A DNA stretch of 64,000 nt from Trochalopteron elliotii (Eukaryota > Chordata > Aves > Passeriformes > Leiothrichidae), in NCBI GenBank assembly GCA_024734555.1, contig JANPWX010000026.1, positions 4,775,741 through 4,839,740 of the forward strand, written 5' to 3'. Positions 49,801-62,600 of the stretch are shown here, in pieces. Numbering within the stretch: the first letter of the stretch is position 1; the number at the start of each line of letters is the position of its first letter. A program made the position numbers and the translations under genes. The notes beneath the pieces are model-generated. The model saw nothing but the letters and a program-made list of their open reading frames with translations, had not been told where the DNA came from and did no database searches.

Positions 49801-52800
49801 AGGAAAAATAATTTTCCTTTTGATGTTGTGACTGAACTTTGCATTATGTACAATTATATAAACCTTTGCCAGAAGCCAACCCTTTACATATACATGGAAG
49901 TCGATTCTCTTGCTAGCAGAATGAGTAGCACTGCACTGGTTGAGGTGATCTGAAGAGAGAATTGAACAAAGTTTGTGTCTAAAGCCTGTACATCTTCTAC
50001 TGACTTTATTGCTGTAGCTGAGAAGCGAGAACAAGCTTTAGGGTCCTGGGACTGCTCTTCCAGGCCTGCAATGGAAACCAGAAATTACGAGGCTAAGTGC
50101 AAGCTGGGAACAGGTGTTCTGCATTTAGACATATAAATTAATCATTTACTGTCTGAAATACAAGGTAATTGGTATGTGCTAGCACAGCTCTGTGTGGGTC
50201 TAGTGCATGGCCCTTGTAACAGGATCATCAAATTCCTGGCTTCCTTCTGGAATTTGGTGCATTTTGGCATTGCCCTGAGCCCCTGGGGATTCCTGGGGTG
50301 ACTAAGCAGTCACCTCACACAGATGGAGTGCTCTGACAGCTGATGAAGGATGGAAACATTGGTGGGTTAACATTTTTCAGAGTACCCACACAGTCTCTGA
50401 CCCTCCCAGTCCTAATCCTCCAGGAAAAGCTACAGAATGCTTTACAAAACATTGAGCCTGGGACAATAAAACCATAGAGTCAATAGAGCTATTGATTTCA
50501 TGGGATGCTATAATCTTGGGGTTCTTTCCCCCTTTTTTACCTCTTTCTTTCCCATTGGAGACAAACTCCTCTTTCATTACTAACACTACCCTTTCTGCTC
50601 AGTGGGAACCTGCAAGTCTCAGATGTATACCTAAAATGTATACCACACCAGGTATACCTGGAACCTTATCAGCTCAACATTTTGGTCTCCTCCCCTTTCC
50701 CCATCCCAGCTGTATTATTTGGGATAGTGAAATAATTCTGCCACTACCCATAAACCTTCCTTTACTGATAATAAGGAGGTGTGCTGTATTTGTAGGTGTT
50801 GGTCCTGCAGCACAGCAAACAACTTGTAGTGTGTAAAGCCACCGCCTGGCAGTGAGAAGATGAGCTCTTATTCCAGACCAGTTAACAGATATATGTATAA
50901 TTTAGGCCACATTTTTATGCTCTTGAGAGAAGAAATTGAGATGCTTCTTACCTACTTAACTATTGACCAGAGTTTTATTTCAAGAATAGTTACAAAACAT
51001 CAGGAGATTTTAAAGAACAGCACTGTTCAGCTGCAAAATTCCATTGCTTCTCTATAGTGTGAGCTAACACTTGGAAAATGTGATATGAGGAGTTCTGCTT
51101 TGAGTGAATTAGTGATCACATTCAAAATTACATTGAGAACATTGAAGATTTAAGCACAACTTTATAAGAGTTTTGAGTTGCAAGTGAAATGCTGTTCACT
51201 GGTTAGCTTCAACTTCTGAAGCACATTCACGCTGTGTTTGTCAAGAGCGAAGTGGAGAATTCACTAACTGCAACTTGTTCAAACTCTTTAAATGAAATAT
51301 AATTTATTAGAGTTTTTGATGTGTATTGAGGTACAGCAGAAAAAAAAGTAATGGCCAAAGACCCTGTTGTGATAGCTGCTGCAGCAGGGATACTTCCCCT
51401 CCACCCCCTGAGTTTATAAACTCTAGCACTTTGCTTTCACACATCTGTCTTCAAATGCAGTTATACGAAAGTACAAGAAGAGGTTATGAACAGCTGCCAT
51501 CTTCTGAATTCAGCTGTGCTTCCTGGAGGCTTTATTTGCACACCTCTGCCTCCAGCCCACCTTCCTGCTTTCTCCCTCTTTTTCCATTACTGTCTAGAAG
51601 TCTGCCAGAAATTATTTCCTTCCTTCATCTTTGCTGGCAAATGGATCCTGTAAATGATCTAACTTGCTTTAGGCAAAGTTAGTTAAGTTTAAAAGGCTAT
51701 CAAAAGTGATTTAAGCTACCTGGAAAATGCTTTGCATGAAGGAGATGAAAGAGCAGCAGAGCTCTAAGGTCAGTAACCTCTTGCAGAAAGGTGGTAGAAT
51801 ACCCAGAGGTTAAACGTCTTTAACTGGCCAAGTGAACATGTATCTGTGGTGCATGAAGAGCAGATGTAAGAGCTGCTGTCACTGTAAAGGCCCTCCTGCA
51901 ATGCCTGTGCTAGTATCACTGCTTTGATTAAAAATCACATGCTGGAGGGTTGTAGATAGACATTCACTTGGCTAAAATCCATGCCACTGGAAACCTCCAT
52001 CTCCCCCAGGCAGGTTCCTATTGCCCCTTTGGTGGTACTTATGGCCTCACTGGAGCCAGCAGAGCTCCCACACTGGCTATGGAGCGATCAGCCAGAAAAG
52101 CTTAGCCAATTTAAATGGGTGATTTGCACTAACCCAGCTAATTTCACATAAAGTGGATTTATTGTTCCTTTGGTTCTGCTGTGGGGACAGCAGCATCTTC
52201 TGTTGGCACAGCTAAACATGGGGGAGCCACGGTACAAATGCTGTGTGGTGTCCAGGTGTGACAAATGGGCAGCTCCTTCAGTAAGGACCCCACTCAGTGC
52301 TGGGCCCAACCTTGTGGCTTCGGTTTAGGTTTCCTGTGAGTTGGTTTGATGAGTAGAGATGAACAAAAGGCTGTGAGAGTCTATTTCAGAAGTCCCTTTA
52401 GCTAAATTAAGAAGGACAACTGTAAATTAATGAGGCAGTTTATTCTTCCATAGCAGAAAGCACTAGGTACTTTTGACTCTGTGGATAGGTGGTAACACAG
52501 AACTTTATCATCTAAGTCTGGATGTTTTTAAGTATCATGTAACTTCAGCGTCAGTTTGAATTATGTTAATGTGTAAAACTAATTCAGTGGGAGTATTTGG
52601 ATGGTAAATAATTAAGGTTTTGCTGTAAAAGAAGTCAGAGTGCATAGATAAGTTTTTTTGTATTAAATACAAAATTTTTAAATTAATCATACAAGTTAGA
52701 ATCTCCCAGATTTATGATGTCATCTTTGTAGTAGGGAATCTCAAATGACTGGGATTTGTGAAAAGCAAATTACATTTTAAAGTCTGAGAACTACCTCTGA

Positions 52801-52962
52801 AAACCTTTTGTATGTTTCTACCTTAAATATTTTGAAAAATGTACAGAATTCATTTGCATTGTAATTTTTATAGCTGTATTATTTGTATTTTCCACATTAT
52901 TTAAAACATAATGCATGCAAAAACTAATGTGTTACCTAATGACTAGTAATTGTTGGGTGCTC

Positions 52963-53005
52963 AGAACAGAGGCACAGGTTGGAATGGACTCAGAGATCTC
53001 CAGCT
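52963..53005 (-). mobile_element. Possible CR1 tail remnant, reverse orientation
   Basis: GGTTGGAATGGACTCAGAGA resembles the reverse complement of the CR1 3' tail (GGTTGGAAGGGACCTC-type). It lacks the terminal octamer repeats and fades out within about 40 bases, so it may be chance or a very eroded copy. Confidence 0.3.
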
Positions 53006-56000
53006 ATGTTTCTTTGCCTGTTACACTGTCTACACATGAGTTTTGTGATAAAGTCTGTGGTAGGATCTAAAGTGCCCATAAGGTAATAGATGGAGTAAAA
53101 GCTACAAGAAATTTTCCTAATAAGCAGATGGAAAGCAGGCACCACTGTGGATGAAGTAGAATTAATCTCCATCCAAAACCTCATCCCACTAAAGATACTT
53201 TATACTGATTTGTTTCAGAAAAGTTCACGATAAAACCTTCAGTGAACTGGAAACAGTGGAGAAATCAGTGTAATGAGCAATCAACATCTGAAGCAACTGA
53301 CTGGCAATGAGAACACATCAAAGACAGTTTTCAGAGAAAGGATGGAAATTACTGAAACTTCACAGTGTTCAGAGACATTGTGGTTCTGTCTTTGTCGTGG
53401 TGGGGTCCTGGATCTCCTGTACTGGATGTTTCATTGTGTTTGCAACCCATGGACAAAACCTAATTGTCAGTTACTGACAACAGAGAATGTTGTCTTGAAG
53501 TTTTTTGCTTTTGTGAAAAGATTTTCTGCTTCCCTAGTAAAAGACAGGCTTTTAGCTCTATTTTTCTGTTGGGAGTATTTCTGGTTTGTAGGACTTTGCT
53601 GACAAGCCTTCAGTGCTGAGTTTTGGACGAATCATCCAAACCAGTGAAGTTATCCAGTTAAAAAAAACCAAAAAAAACCCACATCAGTCCTATATCCCTG
53701 GAGCCTGTTTTAACAGCTGTACTTTAGGCTCAAGAGCTCAATGAAGCTTCAAGAGGAAGCATTTTGGATGCTTAATATTAATTAGGAAACCTTCTCCAAA
53801 AAATGAGGCAAATTAAAATAATTAGGAAATTGTTGTGGGGTTGATGCTTCATGTGTATTGTTGAAACACAAGCATAACAAGGCATAATGGCAGGTGGAAA
53901 TACCATGAGGCAAGATATACCTGCAACAGCATAAAAGTCCTGAAGGAAGGTGGTTAGTAGCTTTATTCACCAGCCTTGCAGTAATTCACTTTGCTGACAC
54001 ATGCCCTTCTCTAGTTTTACATTGGTGCCCCTCTCTTCAGCTTCACTCATTGAGTCACCAAGTAGCTGTCTGTAAGTTTATTAAAATTAAGTTCTTGGAT
54101 GTTATCCTCTAAATATATTATGTAAAGCTGTGCAGAAGTCACAAGTGCTGTATTATTGTCTTGCTTCAGATCTTGAGCGATCCCTGGAAGTATGTGCAGG
54201 TTACAAAGGATCTTATGTAAAAATTTGGAATGGAATTGTACAGCATGTTGCTATAAAGTCTCTTCAGGAAGTCTTTTAGTGTAATCCCAAGCCATCTACT
54301 CTTCTTTTACTGTGTGTATGACTAGTGACTGATATAGTCACTTCTGTTGTTACATCCTATATTTGGTTTTGGGAGGGAAGAAAGTCCTGATTCACATTAG
54401 TTTTGGACATGTATGAATGGAAAGCTGAAGCAAATGGATGCATTTTTTCAGCCTATCATGGTTTCCAGTCAGTGGGGTGGATATACAGTGTCAAAGAAGT
54501 CAGCCTGAAGGCCTACACAGAAAGAGAAAACCATGGGGAATGAGTTGTTCTCTGAGAATAATGTCGATAAAAGAATTGAAAATGGCCTTAATTCAAATAG
54601 GAATTGCAAAGAAACAAATAGCCTATCCCCTATGAAGACAATATGAGAAATACAAAGATATCCCCCATTTGTGAAATAGACAGACAAATTATTATGACGG
54701 ATGTCAGCTGTGAATAATAGCACTTTTTCTGGTCCACGTGAGTTTAGGCACTGTGTACCAGGACGAGTGAGAGTACAGCCTCCATTGGCTGCAATGCAGG
54801 GAAACACTGAGGTCTTGAAACTGTGGCTAGTAGATTTATTCTGGTTAGCTGAAAACATAATCTGATGAGGAGTTTATACATAATAGCCATCATGAGTTCA
54901 GCTATTTCCAAGGTAGAAAGATAGTCACCTCCCTCTTGGTGACAGAAATTTCCTGTTGCAGAGTGTGCTCTATAGCAGATGAGAAATGTGCATCAGACAG
55001 CGTGGTTTACCAGGCAGAAATTGAATTTTGGGGTGACACTTGGTCTGAAGGTACCCATCCTCCCTGGTATTTCACTCAACAAGCTGCTGGTTGACTGACC
55101 TTTTTATGCTGGGGGAATGGGCAAGGGGCAGCAATAAGATTATTATTATTTGGTCTCCCTACTTGTCAGGATTTAAGAGAGAGCTATCTCACAAAGCTGG
55201 CAATAATCTGGGTGCAGTATGTCATTTTTCAGAACAGGACTAAAACAGACAACTTCTATTCAGGCTGATGAGGATGGTGGTGAACTAGCTTCATGATTCT
55301 GCCTTACCAATCAGATCTGTTTTTTCAAGGTTCTTTTCAGTCCCATCAGATTCAAAATGATGATTAGCATTTGGACCTGCAAATGCTCTTTTACCTACAC
55401 TTGGGGAATACAAAAAATTGCTTAGTTAATTTGCAGTAACTTCTTTCAGAAGGTATGTAAGAAGTCAAAGTTCTTCACTCGTGTATTTCTCAATAAAAAT
55501 CAGGATGGACGCTTTTGGAAATGTTAATGTGAACCGTGTTTTTGTTTTTCCCTCTGTGAGGACCAGTGCAGCAGTCAAACTGCATTTTCAATCCTTTCAG
55601 CACAGCACCAGTTGATTCTCTGTGGGAGTTGTCACGTTTGTTATCCATTAAAGCAGACCCCTTAATAGCTCCTATCACTGCCAGGCAAGCTTTAGAAGTT
55701 CAGAGTGTCTCTTATGAGACTTGGTATTATATATCTAATTCAGACAAGTATGTCTCACAATCACTATTGCATTGTTTCCAAAGAAAATACAAGAATTATC
55801 CTTTCCTCTCTGACGCATCAAAGCCCAGCTCATAGGAGAGTTAAATCTCCTGGCAAGAAGGTTGTGGTAAGATTTGTTATTCAGCTCTGCAACAGCCAGT
55901 TTGCAAAAGCAGACTAAATACTATTGGACTGGCTGTCAACATTTTGCTGTGCGTTTTTTATAGACGTCTTCTCTTTGATGTGTTCCCTCCACAAGGGGAA

Positions 56001-59000
56001 CTGCATAGGTTGTATACAATCATTTTGAGGCTTTTGGTTGTTGAAACTCTAACAGTGATTCTTTTTTCTATGGTAGGAAGGAACGACTACTTTTGTCACC
56101 ATCTGTAGACAGTAGGATGAGTAAAAAAGTAATCTCTGTTGAGTAAAAAGTTTTCACATGTGATCTCATTGTAAAAAGAGGGTCTATCCAAGATGCAGAG
56201 AGAAATCAATATTAAGAGTTTGGTTATGTTTTGTCTGAAGATACCTGTGGGGGTATAAGTGGGGGGAATTTTAGCCTGCAGCTTAGGATATAGTTAACCT
56301 TGACTGTAGAAACTGCCACATGGTGGGAGTTCCAGAGAGCAGGACGAATGTCTTTGATGCAGGTCTGGTTTGTCTGTAGTTTCCATCTTCCATCTGCCGT
56401 TGACAGCACCACCTGAGGTAGGAAGGTGGAAGCAGGACCACCCCAGTTGCCTATGGCTGTTTTTTCCATTGGTATTGGACAGACCTCAGAGCTTGGAGGC
56501 GTTAGCTTTGGCCTGTGAAGGGTAGGAGTTTTGAGGCCAAACCAGAGATTTTGCAGCTTCTTTTCCCAAAAGGGAGGTCTTTTTTCCTATTTCAGTTTAA
56601 GTAGAGTTGAAACTGCAGGGAAGAACCCGGTCTGCTCTCTTCTGTCCCCCTTGTAGTGGTGACACATGATGTTGGTTACAGAGTTGTTTTGTGGTGAGAG
56701 CCAGTAAATTTAAAAAAAATCTTTATTCTCTGGAAGCGTATGCAAGATATGAAGCCGTATTTTAAGAGCAAAAATGCCTTTTTAATTAAAATGCGAGGTT
56801 ACAATAATGACTTCTGGTTGGCAAATAACTGATTTACATCAAGCCCCAACTTAAAACATAGTGCTTGGAGCACCATGAATACAAAATTCTATCCTTTCTT
56901 ATCCCAAGTGTAGGAGGAATCCATCACAATTGTAGATACAATGAAGCAGTGGATTTTGACATTTTATTAAAGTTTGGACATGTAATCACTCTTCAGTGTT
57001 CTGTTCAAAGGAGCCTCAGCAGAAAATAGCATAAAATTACCATGCACTGATAATGGAGAGAAGCACTGAACTTCAGATTTACACTCTCATTACTTGTTCC
57101 ATCACATTCTCAGTTCTTTGTTGTGTTGTCTTTATGGCTTCTGGTGTTCTGAGAGTAAGGTTCCCATTCATTTTTGGAACTCCAAAAGAACATAAATTAT
57201 AACAGCTGAATTCTGATATGACACAGGTTAACAAAAATGTAGAAGTTCCTTACTCTCAACTCTCAAAAGCAAAGCTGATATATTTTCCTACTGTTTTCTT
57301 TTGATTTCTTTTCCAAACATACAAGGAAAGTTAACTGTCTCAGACAGTTGAGGTACATGTTTTGTTATATTTCTCTGTGGTAAAGTTCTTATATATGTTT
57401 TAAATACTAGCATTAAATTCTGGATTCTGATTATAAAGAAAGTCACTTTCATTTGTAAAGTAACTTTCATGATTTCTGTCATGAGGATTTTACATATAAA
57501 TATTTGTGTAGGTTGCCTTTTTCGAACATCTTGGCACAAAAAACTCAGCTAAAATGGAAGGAAAATTATTTATGGGGAGAGAGAGACTTTCTGATCTCAA
57601 GAGAAGACTATCATGTTTAAAGAAAAACATGTTTTTACTGATAAAAGAATTATTAAATAAATCCACTCGGTGCACTAAGTAATAACTTTTCACCTCTTGC
57701 AACTGCTGCAACAAACAAAAAAATAGTTTGCTGTTATGACTTTGCTGAAATAGGTGGGAATTGCCTGTTTTGTTTATTTACCAGTGAGCAGAAAAAAAGA
57801 AAAAAGTCAAGTATTCAAACAGAAGTTTTAAAAAAAAGGACAGAGAGAGAGAGAAGGTTGTAAACTCTTTGTACTGTCTTTGACTTTGTACTTTTTTGCA
57901 TATTTGAACTCTCCCTCACAGGATTTTTTCATATTGCAGATTTCTGTGCATGAGTGGATTTCTTAAAAAGCTTGCAGATACAGCCTTTAAAGGTGTCCTT
58001 CAGGTCGGTTAGTAGATGGTCTCAACTTCTGTAAACAGATTAGGCTTTGTCAAAGTGTTTTGGGCGTTTTTTTGAGGGGGTACTGTCATCTGTGACAGCT
58101 TTGCCTCTTACAGGCAAATCATTTGGATGATGACTATGCCTTCATGATAGCATAGAGACATTTTCTGGTTTGACAAAAGAAGTGAGTATTGTTGCTTCTG
58201 CAAGACCACTTTTCACAGAAGTGATGATGTCTTCTGTAGTAGCTTTGCTGATGTAGCCCTAAAGTCTTATGGCTTGGAAAGTTCTAATTTTACCTGCTAT
58301 TTCTCTGCTAACCAAACCCTTCACTTGGTTACAGCTAAGATGGGCAAAGAGCACCTTTGTTGGCAAAGAGTTCAGTCTTAACAAGAAGCTGCAGCAGCTT
58401 AAGACACTATTTCATCCAGCTGTTTCTGGGTACTCTGCTCCCAGGGCACAACCGGTAGAAGGAATACACTAGTGATCCACAGCCACGTGTCTGCAGAATC
58501 CAAGAGTTTAGTTTAGCAGTCAGACCACTGCAGTCACTGATAAACATGGGTTGAATCCTTATAGATTGTTTGCCTAGGTAAGTTCAGGTAAACAACCCTT
58601 CTGTTTAAAGGAAATGCCCTCTTAAATCTCCTGGCAATGTTGTTTGTCAGAATGAGCTAAGGCTCTGCCAGCCTGGCTTGTTTGGCTGGAGTGGATTAGG
58701 TTGGGCTGTTTGTACAAGAGGTGCTTTGCAGGTGGGTACAGGGGGCTGCAGAGGAATGGATGAGTGACTGATGACAGGCAAAGCCTGTTACCCACTGAGG
58801 CACAGTGGGCACTGCTTCCACTGCTGCACCAGAACTAAGCATCAGCCTGGAGGGTAGTCACAGTCTTAGGGAGGCTCTGTTGTCACCAGTGCAGCAGTAG
58901 CAAGGGCTCTGTAGTAGAATTGACTTGTGAATTGGTGTGGCAGTATGAGGTCTGTGAAAAGAAATGTGTGATTTGAAGATATTTTAGGTATTTCATCAAT

Positions 59001-59519
59001 GGGTTTGGAGAACACACCCTCATTAATAAAAGTCATCTGGTTATGAAGTTGAAAATTTAAGTGCAAATGCATGTTATGCATAATACCTGAGCAGAATGAT
59101 TTCACTGGAAGGCCTTTCCATCTGGTGAAACCAAAACTACCTCTAAAATACATCAATAAAAAGTTACTAGAGTTTATTTTGCTGATGTATTATTTTACAC
59201 CTGCAGAATGAAAGTGTGGTTTCATTTAGTTGTCCTGACTGACAGTAAGGGAATCATTGTGGAGTGGGCTTCAGAACATGTAATCAAGAGTTTCTGAAAA
59301 GTTTATGCTTTATCTGCTAGTAGTATTAAACCTCTTGCTGCCGTTTCTCACTGCTTCTCCAACCTGTCTCATACACTGAGAAAGCAAGGGGCTGTGAATC
59401 CAAGCCTTCACTTCAAGCAGCTGCTGTTAGCTATCTGCAAGCTGACACCATGTATATTTGCTAACATGTAATTCTCAGCAGAACTTAGGCCTCTGGTATA
59501 TCTATCTTCTGTGTAGGTT

Positions 59520-59645
59520 GCTACTGTTTTCCCTTCACAGGGCTAAGGTGTTGCACAAAGTCACATGTAGCAACACTAGAAATGGAACTCAGGACTCCTT
59601 TTAACAAAATAAAAGGATTAATTAGACCAAAGGCTGGTTTCTTCA
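59520..59645 (+). repeat. Possible ancient MIR/CORE-like SINE remnant
   Basis: Words such as GGGCTAAGGT, CACAAAGTCACA and GGAACTCAGGACTCC occur in the order and spacing of the MIR core region (a 'GGTCACACAGC ... GAACCCAGGTCTCC'-type pattern). Similarity by eye is partial, no terminal repeats are visible, and the limits are approximate. Confidence 0.35.
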
Positions 59646-62600
59646 TCTAACTCATCTTTTTGAACTGAATACTTGAAACATTTTAGCAATGCTGTTTGTA
59701 TATCTGTTTATTGAAAACACATATGGAAGAGATGACTTGGCATGTCCCATCTGACGACAGGGGATTTTAGTGTGTATATGTGTGAATGAGCTGGGACTGC
59801 CAGTACAGGAGAAGCTCCTGTAACTTCAACAGTGGATAGCAAACCAACTGAATTTCATGATAGATATCTTGACTTTGGATTAAGTAATTTGCCTCTAGAA
59901 TTTCTCAAAGAAAGCCACTTTTGAAGTCAGATGTGCCAGTCTTTGCAGGTGTTGGATTTGGGAGGTTTAAATGATTAAAGCAGCAGTAATACAGGCTTAT
60001 AAGATGTTGAGTCAAATCCTGGCAGTACCATGAGGCCCCAGTGAATTCAGCACACTTATCCTACTGATAGGGAATCCAATGTATTTTGGCTTCTGTGATT
60101 GTGACCAGTTGGTACTGTGAACATGTCATCTTCCAGCTCAGCTAAGTTGGCTGGATAAACTGCCACCCTTTGGGCTACTTGCAGGTATTTGTCATGCATC
60201 CTGTCAGCAGACTTCTGCTGTTTCAGATCTGCCACTTAAGCTACTCATGTCATCACTTCTTAGCCTGTTTAAGGGGAAAAAAGTGCATTTATTGCCAAAG
60301 ATCTGCTACTATATATAGTTCTAGAAGCCAATTTAGCTCGCTGACTGAAATCTGTTAAGGAGGGGAGAGTAATCTCTTCTAGTACAGCCATATCCAGCAG
60401 AGAATATGCCCATGGCTTGCCATTTTGAGAGCTGATTTTGACAAGTTTGTTTCAGAAAAGTTTATGGAAGGTATGCTGTCTTACAGTGAAGAATGTCTGT
60501 AGAGAGATGTGGGCATTTCCTTAGGAGGTGATAGGAGTAGGCATGAGGAATGATTCTGGAGCAGATGTGCCTCTGATCTAGAACTTGATGTGAAGCGTGT
60601 TTAGTTGTCAGTGGTCATCTTCACGTATATTTGAAAATAGGATTTGAACTGGTAAAAGCATGGTATTCTCATTTTCCTAAAGGTTTATTTCCTTCTCAAC
60701 TGCACTTTTCTACTGATGTTGTCTAAAGTCGTCCTCTCTGCTCTGCGTAGAGGCATTGATGTGGAAAGTGTGTGTTTGCAGACTTGGTGTTCCCCGCCGT
60801 GGCCCCACAGTTTGTTTACAACGAAAAGCTGCGAGTGGCAACATGAAGAAGCAGTCTTGATTCCTAGCCAAGTTTTTAGTCTGTTTTGCCTCTAGGTTAA
60901 GCCCTCAGCTTGTGAGCCCCTCTCTCCATTTGGTCCCTTTCAACTGGGGTCTTTACCATACCTCTAAGTAGTTCTTACTTTGAAAGGGCAATCTTATTGA
61001 GGAATATTGATGTTATTTGACAAACCTTTGTTACACATATCGAGCTGTCTGTTCCTTTCCTTTCCAGCTTCAAGATCACTCTAAAAATTGCTAACAAATC
61101 AGGAGCTTCTTGAAATTAGCTTAACATGAAGAAGCAAATATACTCAATTCAGTTACTGGTTTAATGCAGATCAAGATAATATTCTCACCTCATTCCCAAA
61201 GGCCCCTAAAGGAATAGTGCAATTCCATGATGGCATCCGTACAGATAAAAGGTAGTATAACTGCATTATTTGGAAACTACTGCAAGCTACTTCTCTTTTT
61301 CCTTTCATTTAAAAACATTTTGAAGACACTAATGCTGCGGGAAGAGAGGCTTAACATCTGAGCACTGGGAAATTTTTTCTTAGTTGTCCATTCTTCCAGA
61401 ATATTTCTGAGAATTGCGATCTTGTTTCAGGGAAACGAAAAGTTGGAAGAACTGGTAGGAGGTTCAGAAAGACCTGTCAGAGGCATAAAATGGTTAATTT
61501 GCCTTCCTGAAATTCTTGTGTTGTCTGAAAGAAATTAGTTGATAATTTCTTTTAGACACAGGTGTTGCTTGGGCAGGACCAGATTTGTTCAGATCTAGGT
61601 GTTATTGCTCAAACTTTTGTTAGAGAATGTTAGCTGGGTATGTGATAGCGGCCCGGCTGGACAAAACTGCAGCAGCCTTTGACTCTCTTGTTGATACCAT
61701 CAGCTGGCTGGTTGCATGGTGGGGTCTTGTTTGGAGGCCAGTTATACATTCTGTTTCATCCAGGGCTAAGTCAGTACCTCAGTAGTGAGAAATGATGAAG
61801 GGTATATGAACACTCCTTGGGATCTCTCTAGGTGTCACATACCCTTGAGCACAAATTCTTCTCAGGAGCTGAAGACACTTTGATTGCTTATTTATATATT
61901 TAGGTAGATATAAAACCAGAAAAATGTTCACTGCCAGTTACAGATATAGAAAATACTCTTCCAAAAGATCGAGAGGTTTGGATTTGGTATGCTGGTTGTT
62001 TTCATAGCCTTTGTGATGGCTCCTTAGCCTGGATAGCTCCTTAGCCCCATTCTCATACTTGGGCATCTGCTAATTTTTTAATTCAAGAGTCCCACTTTCT
62101 TTTGCAACAAAAAAGTATAGTTTTTGTGGAGGTGAAGGGGGAATTATGATTAGTTTTCACACCTTTTTTTTAATTCTGAGATGAGATTTCTTTTGGTGCA
62201 GCCATCTCTTTAACCTCAGTGTACACTGCCTCTGCTTAGAAAAGAGTGTTAGTATCACAACTCTTCAAAACAGATACCTTTTAGATTGTAAGAGATGTCC
62301 TCTGGAAATTGGAAATGAATTGGATTTTCTGTGTCTTGGAACTGTTGACCCATGCTTTAGATCAATGCAGGCTCTGGCTGAGTCTTCCTCTTTTTTCTTT
62401 TCCTCATTTAACCTGTAATAATGAACAGCCAACCCAGCTTACTGGTCACGTTTCTATAGCTCCTTTCAGAGAGCCCACACAAAACTGCCAGCCATCTACC
62501 TGCTGTAAAAGCAAAAACCCACCATGCCTAAACTAGATGCACATAATATGGTAATGTAACCAGCTATCATGAACAGGAAAGTGAAGAAATCCCAGTTAGT

